DNA from: Dactylis glomerata
Lineage: Eukaryota > Streptophyta > Magnoliopsida > Poales > Poaceae
Assembly (NCBI GenBank): GCA_007115705.1
Contig: QXEO01001027.1
Span: 370,055-434,054, forward strand
Direction of reading: 5' to 3'
Length of the DNA: 64,000 nucleotides
Part shown: one piece after another, positions 48,561-59,911 of the stretch
How the letters are laid out: each line of letters begins with the position of its first letter
Position numbering within the stretch: the stretch's first letter is position 1
Position numbers and translations under genes: made by a program
The notes under the pieces: model-generated
The model's database searches: none
What the model was told of the DNA's origin: nothing
Seen by the model: the letters and a program-made list of their open reading frames with translations, nothing else

Positions 48561-49190
48561 GAATCAAATAGAAGAAGAAAGCAGGGATGGGCACTGGTCA
48601 TCTACTTTACTCACCCAAGGACATGGGAGACGAGCAGGGCAGGAATCTGCAGGCATCCATGGCATTACTGTCCTGACCACGCCAGCACGAACACCAGTTG
48701 CATGATCACCTAGTGTACAATGATCACCTAGTGTACTCACCCAGGGACATGAGAGACGAGCAGAGCATGAAGTTGCAGGCAAAGAATCCATGGTGCGCCG
48801 TCCTGACAATGCGGAACCAAAAATAGCTGCAATCATCTATGCACCACCAAGAGCCATGGTTGATTTGAAAGAAGATTGTCTATCTGCAAGAAAACAATCA
48901 ACATGTGATAAATTAGCAGCCATCAGCCATAGTCACTAATTCAAGCATTGAGAAGAGATCGTCTATCTGCGAGGAGACAATCAACTTGTGATAAATTAGC
49001 AGCCACCAGCCATAATCAGTAATCCAAATATGAAAAAAATAATGCTACAAAGGAAGAAGAAACTAAGCAGTCACAGGCTCGCAATCACAACAAAGCAACA
49101 CACTATATTTTGCTTTATGTGGAAGCTCATCGTTATCTTTATAGCTGAAATTTTGGCTAATAAAAGATGAAAGACAAGCACGTATTCAGG
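48561..49190. repeat. Two local tandem duplications
   Basis: CTCACCCARGGACATGRGAG with GACGAGCAG following occurs at about 48612 and 48738, each followed by a related CCATGG-GTCCTGAC stretch (unit about 126 bp). A second pair, TGATAAATTAGCAGCCAYCAG with similar flanks, lies at about 48905 and 48990 (unit about 84 bp). Confidence 0.7.
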
Positions 49191-50070
49191 AAGAACAAGA
49201 ATAGAAGACCACCAGAGTACCTATTGTAGCATCCAAGATCCAACTTCTGACCTCATTTTCCATCAAATCCGCTGACTGCATCGAGTGCCCATCTTGGTCC
49301 ATGGCCTCGCGAGCTTTGAATGTCGTTCTTGTGCGCATCTGACAGATCAGGCTCGGAAGAAGAGGCAGAAAGGACGCATCAAGAAAAGCAGCACCGTCCT
49401 GCCCCGCTCCTCCACCTTCCCACCAGGCTGCCACCCATGACGAGCCGGCCACGCCTCCCTGGCCTCACCTCAGCTCTTCGCGGACCAGCGCTGTTGACGC
49501 TGCCGATGACGAGCAAGAGCTGCTGAGAGCTCGAACCTTAAGATGGTCTGTGCACCAGCCGCGCCGGATTCCGAACCAGCGACGGCGGCGGCTAGCCTCT
49601 CGAGCGCCTCGTCCATGAGCGCCCAGTACTCCGCCCCCGTGGGCTCGCTGCCATCCCGCGTCGGCACCTCATCCCCACACCACCGAGGGCTCGCAGCAGC
49701 CCCGCGCTAGCGCCACCGTCCCCGCATCGCTGCCTCATCCCCGCGCTGCCGCCGGGGGCCGCTGTCGCCGCCTCGCTCCGGGAAGGACGCCCGCGGCGGG
49801 AGCAGCTCCGGCCGCCGGTCTCCCCAGCGGCGCGGCCGCCGGTGAAGGCCGCCGCTCCGCCGGTCTCCCCAGCCGCCCACGCCGCCGGCCTCCTACAGGC
49901 CACCATCGTGCTCCGCGCCGCCGCCGGGGGCCGCCATCGCCCCTCGCGCCGGACCGCCTCCTACTCTCGCTCCGGTCGTCGCCGGGGGCTGCCGCGCAGG
50001 CCGCCGCCTGCGCCGCCGCCGCTCCGACCGCCCGCGCGGCCGGGATTGGCTAGGGTTCTGGGGAATTGAT
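49191..50070. other. GC-rich, promoter-like block
   Basis: A CpG-rich stretch with Ala/Arg/Gly-rich open frames on both strands. A minus-strand segment reads EYWALMDEALERLAAAVAGS, which may be coding, but I recognise no family. Base composition alone can produce the long frames. It could be the first exon and promoter of an unrecognised gene or a non-coding transcript. Confidence 0.3.
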
Positions 50071-50225
50071 TGGGTGACACCATTTGTCTCTACGGGGGTT
50101 TCTTTTTGTTTTTTTTGCAGGATAACCGCGGCCCCACTCGTCAGACCAAGTGGGCGTGCAAGTGGACTGCAATGGCAGATGCAAGTGGGATGCATTCCGC
50201 CCTATGACCATTGGGCCCCTCCGAA

Positions 50226-50415
50226 TGGCGGCCCACCCGTTATTGACCGCCAAGCAGAAACAAACAGTGTAAGAAGAAACACTGTAGCGCTTCAAAAAAA
50301 ACGGCGGCCCACCCGTCATTGACCGCCAAGCAGAAACAAACGGTGTAAGAAGAAACACTGTATTTGTCACACACACACAAAAAAAAACACTGTAGCGCTT
50401 CAAAAAAAAAACAGA
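50226..50415. repeat. Tandem duplication, unit about 78 bp
   Basis: The string GCCCACCCGTYATTGACCGC followed by CAAGCAGAAACAAAC and AGAAGAAACACTGTA occurs at about 50230 and 50308. A third partial copy of CACTGTAGCGCTTCAAAAAA lies near 50388. Confidence 0.85.
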
Positions 50416-50553
50416 GCGCAGATAGACGGCCAAGATTACTTTGGACATGCAATCCGACGGTCCTTGATGGCTAATCGCTGTGGAGGGCCTCAATGGGGGG
50501 CACCAATCATACCTTTAGATGCATTGTTCTATTTGAGCAAAACGTGTCAAGAA

Positions 50554-50935
50554 TTACCAATACAGTTCCTGGTCGCAATTATCAGAATAACCATGAATTT
50601 TGCAAGAAGGAAGGATTGAGGGTGATGAGCTTACAGTATCTGCGCCTCCTGGTCGCAGCTGGTACGGTGGCCTCTCCACCCTCAGGGGAACGACCTCAAC
50701 CTCCCAATACATCATCGAGGTGACGCAGGAACGGTTGATGGTCTCGAGGATCTGCACGACTCACGCCGTGTTGACCATCCCGCGGCGGTGGTCGATGGAG
50801 ACGCCCCGCCCCGTCTCGTCGGAGAAGTCGAGAAGAGGTAGCCACCGCGGCCGCGGCTGAGGAGCCGCACGTACTGCCCGTCCTGGAAGGGCGCGGCGCC
50901 GACCTCGGACCAGCTGGACTTGCCGCCGGCACGCA
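50554..50935 (-). pseudogene. DUF569 (fascin-like beta-trefoil) gene fragment
   Basis: The minus strand encodes FQDGQYVRLLSRGRGGYLF, then DETGRGVSIDHRRGMVNTA and, beyond a stop, WEVEVVPLRVERPPYQLR-like sequence. This matches the first part of plant DUF569 proteins (an F.DG..VRLRS..GGYL.ADEDG..V pattern), whose function is poorly known. The frame shifts near 50835, and a TGA at 50761-50763 interrupts the second segment. Only the first domain half is present, so this is a non-functional fragment. The adjoining GC-rich DNA to about 51270 is open in several frames but is not recognised. Confidence 0.6.
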
Positions 50936-51576
50936 CAGAACTCAACTTGCCTTGGTGCGCCGAACTGGGCTTGACGGGGATCGCCGCACTCGCCGAGCTC
51001 GACCTGCACCGGAGGAGGGGAAAAAGGAGGAGCGCGGGAGAAAGAAGGAGGACACGACGACGCGCAAGCGGAAGAGGGCATGTCCTCCTCGGCGTCTGGC
51101 CCATCCGGCCGAGGAGGATGCGGTTGCGGCGGGCAAATCAAGAGCTTTCCCCAAAAGGGGATCATTTCCTCTTGATATCCACGGCGGGCGGCGGGCGGCG
51201 AGGAAGAAGGTGACGAGGAAGGGTGGATCAGGCGGCGCGCGAGGCGGAGTACCGGCGGCACGCGCGAGGGAGCAGCGGCGGCACGCGCGACGGAGCAGGC
51301 GGCGCAGGCGACGGAGGAGAGGTGACGGTCGGGCAGAAATGAGACAGGGAGGAGGTGAGAGGACGTTTTTGTTCAGGTGAAATAGAATAGGGGTTTTTTG
51401 GCAACATGAACGGTCCGACATCTTTTTTGACGGATGGATGGAGTACTGTACATACACAAGGTTGTAGGCATGCGGGTAAAAAAAAATAGGTTGTAGGCAT
51501 GCGCCGTTTGCGCACCGTGGGTAAACCGTGGAACCTGGTACGACTACACTGGTGGGTGCTGCATTTCTATGTGTTA
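50936..51576. other. GC-rich then AT-rich spacer before the Harbinger element
   Basis: 50940-51350 is GC-rich with overlapping low-complexity frames on both strands. AGGTTGTAGGCATGCG occurs twice near 51458 and 51488. No gene is supported. Confidence 0.35.
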
Positions 51577-53771
51577 GAGCATCTTTAACAGTCGCGCTAA
51601 ATTTTAGTGCTGTATACGTTGTTGTGACCGCATTGTAAATATTTAGGACGTGCTGTCCTGACTTTTTCCTCACCAGAGACGCTAAATTAGAGCGGTTTCG
51701 CGAGCGCTAAAAATGGTCCTTCGTCGGACGCTCCATTATACATCGCGTAGCGCCGGCGAAAACAACAATCACACCCAACTATGCATCAAAGAAGATCAAA
51801 CAAACTTCATAAATTCACAAATAAATGTACCATATAAATACAACAAATTGTTCACAATAAATATATCAAATTATTCATAATAAATACAACAAGTTTACAG
51901 ATCAACATACAACAATACAACATAGTTTTGAAACAATACACTATATAGTTTTCAACCAGTATGCAACTATTGTTGTCCATGCTAATTTCACCATGCTTCT
52001 ATGAGATCTTTTTGGAGCTCATCATATGTGTCGTTGGAGCGAATAGCATGGTATGAGGCAATGAACCGGGCAATTCTACGTGCGGACCTCCTCACTTGCA
52101 CGGCAACCCCCATCAACTCGTAGTGGGTATGATCAACATTTTTTCCACGATCATCCTCTATAATCATGTTATGCATGATGACACAAGCGGTCATGATATA
52201 CCAAAGGCACTCTTGGTCCCAAAATCTAGCCGGCCCCCTCACAATGGCAAATTGAGCTTGCAAAATCACAAATGCTCTCTCTACATCTTTCCTAGCCACC
52301 GCTTGTGCACTGTGAAATTGGGTTTGTTTCTTACCTCGTGGTTGACTAATTGGCTTCACAAATGTTTGCCACCTTGGATATATGCCGTCGGCGAGGAAGT
52401 AGCCATAGTTGTACTTGTGGTCATTTGCTTCAAACCCCACCAATGGACCTTCCCGCATTGCAAGTCTTGTCATTAGTGGTGACCGTTGAAGAACATTAAT
52501 GTCATTGCAAGACCCGGGCATTCCAAAAAATGCATGCCATATCCAAGTCTCATGATCGGCGACCGCTTAAAGGACTATAGTGGGCTCCTTCTTGTACCCT
52601 TTGAATTGTCCATGCCATGCCGCTGGACAATTCTTCCAACTCCAATGCATACAATCAATGGAGCCAAGCATACCTGGAAATCCTCGGTCGATGTTGAACT
52701 CCAAAAGTCTTGCTGTGTCTTGAGCATTGGGGGCTCTCAAGTATGTAGATCCGAAAACATTCACAATTGCCACGGCAAAGCGCTTCACACACAAGATAGA
52801 AGTGTTCTCTCCCATGGCCAAATGATCATCAATTAGATCAGCCGGTATACCATCTGCCAACATACGCAAGGCGACCGTGACCTTCTGATATGTGCTATGA
52901 CCAAGTTCTCCGGTGGCATTTCTCCGTTGCTCAAAGAATCGATCATACCTGGTCACCTCCATTGCGATGTGCTTGAACAAGTCGATGCTCATCCGAAAAC
53001 GCCGCCGAAAATAGTTTTCAGGAAATATCGAATTCTCATTGAAATATGACCGCATCAACTTCTCATGCCCTTCAATCCTTTCTCTCCGCAACTTCTGTCT
53101 ACCGAACACCGATCCACCTATTTTTGGCTTCTTGACGGCGCGGTATGCTAATAGCATGGATATGTTCTCTTCTTCCTCGTGGTCGTACTCGTCATCCGAT
53201 GTATCGGATGATAAACTCTACAAATATATATATGAAATGACTTCACTACCACTAGCTAGTAGGAAAAAAATGGCTAAAAATGATGGCGGCCGGCGGAGGC
53301 GCATACCTTGCAAGCAAACCGGCGAGCGTCTTGGCGGAGCCATGTTGATAGTAGGCTCGACGCCATGGCGACGACGGCGCGGGGCAACGGCGAGGGGCGA
53401 CGGCGTCGGGAGGAGGCGCGGGCGAGGCTGATCTACGACACGGCGGCAAGCTACAGCACGACCGGCGGCAGAATCGAGCGGCAGCGGCGAAATCTTGCGG
53501 CGGCAGCGCGGGGGGGGGAATGGAGGGCGCGGGCGCGGGGGGGGGGATTTCAGCCCGTTGTGTATTCGCGCGCGTCCGAAGAGATGCCGCACGCTGCAGC
53601 CGACGCCTCACATTTGGTGCTCCGGATAGTGCAAACGCCCGCGCGCCCCAAAATAATTGCAGCGCCGTCGCGGATACCGCGCCTGCTGGAGGGCCAATTC
53701 CGTCTCCGCGCGCGGTATACTGGCGGTTTTTTTACCGCGTGCGCGTTATAGCGTGTCTGTTGGAGATGCTT
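51577..53771 (-). mobile_element. PIF/Harbinger DNA transposon with near-intact transposase, 2.2 kb
   Basis: The ends GAGCATCTTTAACAGTCGCG and (reverse complement) AAGCATCTCCAACAGACACG form inverted repeats of about 25 bp, flanked by TTA at 51574-51576 and 53772-53774, the typical duplication. A Harbinger transposase is encoded on the minus strand (51988-53157). The second, Myb-like protein that autonomous PIF/Harbinger elements normally carry was not found. GC-rich 53220-53760 precedes the transposase and probably contains its promoter and a first exon. Confidence 0.9.
51988..53157 (-). pseudogene. Harbinger transposase (DDE_Tnp_4 / Plant_tran type), one internal stop
   Basis: The frame from ATG 53157 to 51988 is about 388 codons, close to family length. 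It is open except for one stop at 52567-52569, with no frameshift. Likely catalytic residues are Asp in GSIDCMHWSWKNCP, Asp in PGSCNDINVLQRSP and Glu in ARKDVERAFVILQAQF, so the DDE triad is intact. The N-terminal helical part includes FRMSIDLFKHIAMEV and YQKVTVALRMLADGIP. Upstream the frame continues with an acidic stretch (DTSDDEYDHEEEEN) to a possible intron acceptor at 53217. The true start may lie in a short exon near 53344, but the splice phase does not fit, so it is unresolved. Confidence 0.88.
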
Positions 53772-53774
53772 TTA

Positions 53775-54603
53775 GGTAAACTATCCGTGCTTGCTTCTAG
53801 CGGCGCTACAAACTGCTACACTCCGTGGTATACTTTTGGTTGCTGCTTTTTATGTGCGCGGTAAATCATAAATGGGTTGCTTCTATCAGCTGGTCACGAA
53901 GGCAGAGCGTGCTACGGTATGTTATACTTAATTGACAATGTGAAACCCTAGGACCGGGGAAACCCTAGGATCGGTCTAATTAGGGCAGCAGCACCGTGTC
54001 AACTGTGTGTCACTTCGTGAAGTTGCTGTTTGGTATGGCGCGCTTCGGAATGCTTGGAACGTGGTGGAAAAAGACGGAGGGCGCAATGGTTGCGGGTCAT
54101 CATCTGTGCTATAACTGTGTCAATCGAAAAACATTGATACACGTGTGGTATAAAACAACCAGAGTCCCTAGTAAACCTCTATTACTAGCTCATTGGTCAA
54201 CTGATCATCAGTTTTCGGATCATATGATATTTATGTCTAATTGACAATGAGGCTCAAGCCATTAAGTAAAGGGATTTCTATTTTCGTGCCCCTGGGTCGT
54301 TAGTTGTACTCAGTTTTCCCCAGCCGCTTAACTTTTCCTCAGTTTTTCCCTCGCTCTAGTTTGAAACCCCTCGCAGACGCTCGGACGGGAGGGTTGCCGT
54401 CTGGTCAGAGGCCTTAGACCGTTATCGGTGACGGCTAGGGAGCCGCGGTGGTTGTGAATGGACCGTTGCTTTTGAATGGTGTTGACTGTTGACCCAATGA
54501 GACATGTCGGACTGGCGGTCACTCACCCAAAGCTTTCCCCTCCGCCCGAGACTGGAAGAGCTCACCGCCCCTCTGCCCCCACGCTGTCCTGCCCTCCTAC
54601 CTT
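53775..54603. other. Spacer and upstream region of the MULE gene
   Basis: AT-rich to 54266. From 54267 the sequence GGGATTTCTATTTTCGTGCC, then GTTGTACTCAGTTTTCCCC, looks like a Mutator terminal region with the transposase promoter behind it. AGGACCGGGGAAACCCTAGG near 53950 contains a small repeat of GAAACCCTAGGA. Confidence 0.4.
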
Positions 54604-57600
54604 ATGGCGTCGTCCGCCCCCAAGCCGCCCCCGCCCCCACCACCACCCCTGGGAGGCGGAGAGGGCTCCGCCTCCACTAGATCTACCCCTATCGCGGTAG
54701 AGTTTGTACATTCATCTGGTATGCCGATTATGCCCCTCAACGGCGGAGAAGATTGGGAATCAAAGGGATCTAACGCATGGATTCCATCTGGGTAAGCATC
54801 GTCTGCCTATGTGAATTAACAGTAGGCAGTTTTTGAGCGTGAATCGTTGTTGCTCAACTAACTACGTTGCTTTTCGAATAGGATTGATCCAGCGCTGGCT
54901 TTTTGGCTGGTGGTTAGGCTGGATACTAGCTTTTTGCGTAATTTTGAACGCAATGTGAGCAGATTTTACATCCCAGCGGTGGTTGCAACTACCATCTCGT
55001 TGAGGGATTTAAAAGATAACATCTGCGCTCAGTACCCTTGGGGCGCTGGCGATTCAGTTGATTTCCAATATTTCAACAGCACGGAGGGAAGATATGTTTC
55101 ACTAATTTCCGACGATGATCTGGGAATTCTTTTTGCTTTAAATGATTCTTGCCGTGTCGATAAAATTCGAATCCATGTGGACAGGGTCCAGACATCATCT
55201 GGTGTTGGGGCATCATTAGGTGGTCGGGCATTATGTCTCTCTAGTGTTGCTGCCTCTGCTAATCGTGTGCGCCGCCCCGCTCCTTGTAGGTCCACAGCAG
55301 CACCATCTGTCCCCAGTGCTAGTGCTAGTGGTAGCCAGATCATTCTTGTGGTCGATGTGGAGGACGATGCAGAGATTGAGGATCCGTCTCCTCAAGATGA
55401 TGAGGATGAGTTGATGTTTCCTGAATTGGTAGATCGATGCAGTAAGCAGGCAATGGAGGATCAATACATGGAAGATATTGCACAAGGTGCCAGATTTGAT
55501 GACACTGATGATGAAGAGAAGGATGAGAACAATGACAACCTCGTTTTAGCCGATTACGAAGGTGATGACTTGCCAACAATTGAGTGGAACAGGGAGGATC
55601 CTCAGCTTGCAGAAGGCACCGTATTTCAAACGATGATGGACTGCCGTAATGCAATTACTACATATTGCATTCTCACCAAGAATGATTATGAGGTTATTAA
55701 AAGTGAGCCAGGTAGGTTCACAGTTAAGTGCCCATACAAGAGGTGTAAGTGGAGGCTGCATGCATCCACAATGCTCAGAAGCACCGTGGTTCAGGTACTA
55801 CGCCAACCAGTTGTGTATTTTAGATCATGGTGTAAAATTTGTTAACTGTTACTGACATCCGTTATAATTATGTTTCAGATAAAGAAGAACTCGATCGACC
55901 ATACTTGTCCACCACGAGCGGGAGCGCCAGAGGAGAAATCAAAGCTAGCGAAGACTAGGTGGTTGGCAGATGCAATCATAGATTGGCTGAGAGAAACTCC
56001 ATCACTTGGTCCAACAACACTCATAAAATTGATATCTGATAAGTTTAATATAAAAATATCTTACATGAGGATGTTCTATGCAAAGGAAATGGCTCTTGAC
56101 AGGATCAATGGTCCATGGAATGAAAGCTTTCAGTTGCTTTACACTTTCAAAGCTGAAGTGGAGATGGCTAGTCTAGGCAGTGTTGTAGCGATAGACAAGC
56201 ATACAGTTCCCTACAAATTGAAAAGCGGGAGGATAATGCAGAAGGAATGTTTTAGAAGGGCTTTTGTTTGTTTCAAAGCTTGCTGGAAAGGCTTTCTGGA
56301 TGGTTGCAGGCCTTATTTGGCCATGGATGCAACAGCTCTTCATGGCAGGTTTAAAGGACGGCTAGTTGCTGCTACTACAGTTGATGGACACAATTGGATG
56401 TTCCCTGTTGCTTATGGAGTTTTGGAGGTTGAGTCACAGGAAAGTTGGACTTGGTTTCTGCAGAATTTGCGTGACCTTATAGGTCATCCACCAGGACTTG
56501 CTATCCACACAGACGCTTGCAAAGGTTTGGAGAGTGCAGTAGAAGCAGTATTCCCTGGAGTGGAGCATAGGGAATATATGCGACACTTGGTACATAATTT
56601 TACAAAGAAATTCAAGGGTAAAGTTTATACTGACAACCTATGGCCAGCTGCATACACATGCAGCATTAGGAATCATCTGTTTCATTTGAAAGTGTTGTAT
56701 AAACAAAAACCTGGGGTGAAGGAGTACTTGAATGAACATCATGGTAGGGTGTGGTCAAGAAGCCAATTCAATGAAATTTGCAAGGTAGACTATGTAACAA
56801 GTAACCTTGCGGAGAGTTTCAATGCAAAGGTCAAGTCATTGAAAGGGCTTATGCTATGGCAAATATTTGATAAGATTAGGCAGATGATCATAATAAAGAT
56901 CGATCTGCGTCAAAGAATTGCAGCCACAAAATATGTTGGCCATCTCATGCTCCCATCTTTGATTAAGTCTTTGCATGCCAGGGCAAAACAATTGAAGATG
57001 AAATGCATCAGAAAAGGAATGGAGGCTGAGGTAACCTACACTAACAGTAAAAACAGCTAGTGGAGGTATGCAGTGAGTTCGGTTGATAGGACATGACATT
57101 GTAGGCGATGGCAGATCCGTGGGATACCCTGCATACACGCATTGTTTTTCATGAGTGTTATAGCGGGTGCAGAAGGTGAGGTTGATCAGTATGTGTCAAA
57201 GTATTTCTCTGTTGCCAAATTTAGGGCTGCATATGCTATGAATGTTCCTACCGTGTTGGGAAAAGACCAATAGATGAAAGTCGATCCAGGCTTCAAACTA
57301 TACTCTCCAGTTTTGACTAGACCGGCAGGTAGGCCGAGGAAGAATAGGATCAGAGCTAGTGCAGAGGGTGGTGCACCGATTCGACGACGTAAGTGCAAAC
57401 GTTGTGGAACCCCTGGACACATTGCTAGGCTTTGTAAAAATCCAGTTGACCCAACTTTTGGAATGGAAGATCAGGCGGGAGCAGCAAATGCAGAGGAGAA
57501 TGAAGCAGCAATTCAACATGAGGAGATTGAAGCAATGAATCGAGAGCTGCTTGAACCGATGGATCGAGAGCTGCTTGAACCGATGGATCGAGAGCTGCTT

Positions 57601-57960
57601 AAACAGATGAATCGAGAGCTGCTTGAACCGATGGATCGAGAGCAGAGGGAACAGATGGATCTAGAGGTCGTTGAAGCAATGCATAGACAGCTGAGTGAAG
57701 GAATTGATCGAGAGCTGGGTAAACCGATGGATCAAGAGCAGATTGTAGAAGCAAGGGAAGAAAATGCATTAGAAGAAAGAGCACAAGCTTCATATGATAT
57801 GGTTGTCTCGGTCTTGCCACAACCCGAAGAGAAGAAGAAGAAGAATAAGAAAGAGGGCAAAAGGAAGGTAGACACCGGTAATATCCCTGGTAGGGTTACC
57901 CGGAGTAAGGTGGTGGACCCAGCGAGTCACACCAGGAGCAAGAGAAAGACTTTATTTTGA
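54604..57960 (+). pseudogene. MuDR-type Mutator transposase gene, three exons, three in-frame stops
   Basis: Exons are 54604-54791, 54882-55794 and 55879-57960, with GT/AG borders and matching phases, about 1060 codons. Order of parts: a Pro-rich start; a PB1-like region (about residues 70-170); an acidic stretch; a MuDR zinc-binding region with CPYKRCKWRLHAS near residue 346 and HTC after the second intron; the MULE catalytic core with D517 (YLAMDATALHGRF), D579 (HTDACKGLESAV) and E679 (SNLAESFNA); a SWIM zinc finger (RRWQIRGIPCIHAL); a knuckle CKRCGTPGHIARLC; then an acidic repeat region and a basic tail. Stops at 57058-57060, 57094-57096 and 57271-57273 share the reading frame. The second falls at the first SWIM cysteine position. 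No frameshift was found. A recently inactivated autonomous element is likely. Confidence 0.87.
57538..57745 (+). repeat. 24-bp coding tandem repeat in the MULE gene
   Basis: About eight degenerate units of CGAGAGCTGCTTGAACCGATG-GAT encode ELLEPMDR-type octapeptides. The first four or five units are almost identical. Confidence 0.85.
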
Positions 57961-58037
57961 ATAATTAATTTGAATGTATGTGTTATTGCAAGTTTTCTAT
58001 GGTTATGCACCTCGAATAAGTTCATCGCTTAAGCCAC

Positions 58038-58478
58038 ATTTATCATTTTCTAAGTGACTAAAATCAAAAAATATAGTTTTGGGTTTAGTTTAATTTAAAA
58101 AAATCAAAATAATTCAAAACATGGTGGAACCTTCCCATGGAGTCTTGTTATGTTACCTACAACCTAGAGAAATAATAATGGAAAAGGAAATTTATCATTT
58201 TCTAAGTGACTAAACTCAAAAAATATAGTTTTGGGTTTAGTTTAATTCAAAATAATTCAAAACATGGTGGAACCTTACCATCGAGTCTTGTTATGTTACC
58301 TACAACCTAGAGAAATAATAATGGAAAAGGAAATTTATCATTTTCTAAGTGGCTAAACTCAAAAAATATAGTTTTGGGTTTAGTTTAATTCAAAATAATT
58401 CAAAACATGGTGGAACCTTCCCATGGAGTCTTGTTATGTTACCTACAACCTAGAGAAATAATAATGGAAAAGGAAATA
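58038..58478. repeat. Three tandem units of about 145 bp
   Basis: Units start at 58038, 58190 and 58333 with ATTTATCATTTTCTAAGTG and end in AATAATAATGGAAAAGG. They are highly similar, AT-rich and non-coding, and lie just after the MULE stop codon. Confidence 0.9.
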
Positions 58479-58699
58479 TAGAGATATGAAGTTTTTCCCA
58501 AAACCACTTCCTAGTCCATGAGCTACTAGCTATGAAGATGCAGGGCTTTCTACTCAACACACCTCCCAAATACCCACTATGCTTACAAACTTTGTCCAAA
58601 TGAGTCCAAATTTGTCACACTTGTGTATCTTTGAATTGCAAACAATATCACGCCGGCCAAAATGTACTATATTATTCAAATAACACAATCTAACAATTT

Positions 58700-59284
58700 T
58701 TATGCCAAAAGCTTCAATTTCCCTTACTCCCTTTATTATTTGGGTGCCCCTGTTTTACTTAGTTTTACTCAGTTTTTCCCCTCCGGGTCCACTTGTTTTA
58801 CTCAGTCCTACTCAGTTTTGCCCTTCCGATAAATATTTCCTCATTTTTCCCCCTCTTAGTTCTACTGAGTTTTCCTCACTTGTACTCACTGGCTGATCTC
58901 TGATTGGTTGAGATGTATGTCACACGGATCTTGGTTGGTTGATAGCTCAACGTACGCTTGCACCATGGAATCATTTATGATCGAACAGCCTGTATATCTC
59001 TCTCTACCTTGATGGACGTATACGGAGAGAAGAGCAGAGCACATACCTACCAACCCTAGCAGTCGCATCTTCCTCTCTTACTCTGGTGATCGCGGCGGCA
59101 CGGATCTGCAGTGTGCGTGCGTGCGTGCGGCGGCGTGGAGGCCGTGCGGAACTGCAGCATGCGGCGGCGCAGATCTAACCATGCGTGCGGTGGCGCGGAT
59201 CTAACTGTGCGGCAGCGTGGATCTAAGAGTGCCGGTGAGGATCTAAGAGTGCTGGTGAGGATCTAACCCTCAAAAATAGTTGAA
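58700..59284. other. MULE-terminus-like sequence and GGATCTAA repeats
   Basis: 58730-58880 (GGGTGCCCCTGTTTTACTTAG and several ACTCAGTTTTTCCCC-type words) resembles the upstream terminus of the MULE at 54280-54360, in the same orientation, not inverted. 59090-59270 has about six GCGGATCTAA-type short repeats with GTGCG runs. Confidence 0.5.
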
Positions 59285-59911
59285 ATGTCTCTCTCTGTCT
59301 CACTTTCGTTTATCTTCTCAGATCTGTTGATGATGAAGAACACCAAGACGGTGGCCGTGCCGACAGTGCTCACCGATGCCAAGACAATTGAAGCCATTGC
59401 CTACAATATCGCTGCGACGGCGCAGATCCAGCCTTCAATGTTGGAGCCTGCTGATGTCTCACTTCCGTTACCCTTCTCAGATCTGTTGCCGATGGACACC
59501 AAGACGGCGGCCATGTCGACAGTGCTCACCGATGCCAAGACAATTGTAGCCATCGCCTACAACATCGTTGCGACCTACAACATCGCTGTGACGGCGCAGA
59601 TCCAGCCTTCAATGTTGGAGCCTGCCGATGTCTCACTTCCGTTGCCCTCCTCAGATCTGTTGCTGATGGACACCAAGACGGCGGCCGTGTTGACAGTGGT
59701 CATCGATGCCAAGACGATTGAAGCCATCGCCTACAACATCACTGCGACGGCGCAGATCCAGCCTTCAATGTTGGAGCCTGCCGATATCTCACTTCCGTTG
59801 CCCTCCTCAGATCTGTTGCTGATAGACACCAAGACGGCGGCCATGTCGACAGTGGTCATCGATGCCAAGACGATTGAAGCCATCGCCTACAACATCACTG
59901 CGACAGCGTAG
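59285..59911 (+). CDS. Hypothetical repeat protein: in-phase 156-bp tandem repeat
   Basis: An ATG frame of 208 codons is built of four repeats. The marker CAGATCTGTTG starts at 59319, 59478, 59652 and 59808, giving steps of 159, 174 and 156 bp, all multiples of three. The unit encodes SLPLPSSDLLLMDTKTAA, then DAKTIEAIAYNITATAQIQP and SMLEPAD. I recognise no family. The frame ends where a repeat's CAG is TAG, and degenerate copies continue to about 60040. It could be a real protein, or a satellite whose unit length happens to keep the frame. Confidence 0.35.
   Translation: MSLSVSLSFIFSDLLMMKNTKTVAVPTVLTDAKTIEAIAYNIAATAQIQPSMLEPADVSLPLPFSDLLPMDTKTAAMSTVLTDAKTIVAIAYNIVATYNIAVTAQIQPSMLEPADVSLPLPSSDLLLMDTKTAAVLTVVIDAKTIEAIAYNITATAQIQPSMLEPADISLPLPSSDLLLIDTKTAAMSTVVIDAKTIEAIAYNITATA

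Noticed and set aside
48564..48836. 90-codon minus-strand frame over the duplicated segment
   Set aside because: It spans two tandem copies of a non-coding-looking unit and has no similarity to known proteins.
50761..51673. Long overlapping minus-strand frames upstream of the DUF569 fragment
   Set aside because: Two different frames are open for over 150 codons in the same GC-rich DNA. Only the part with DUF569 similarity is kept.
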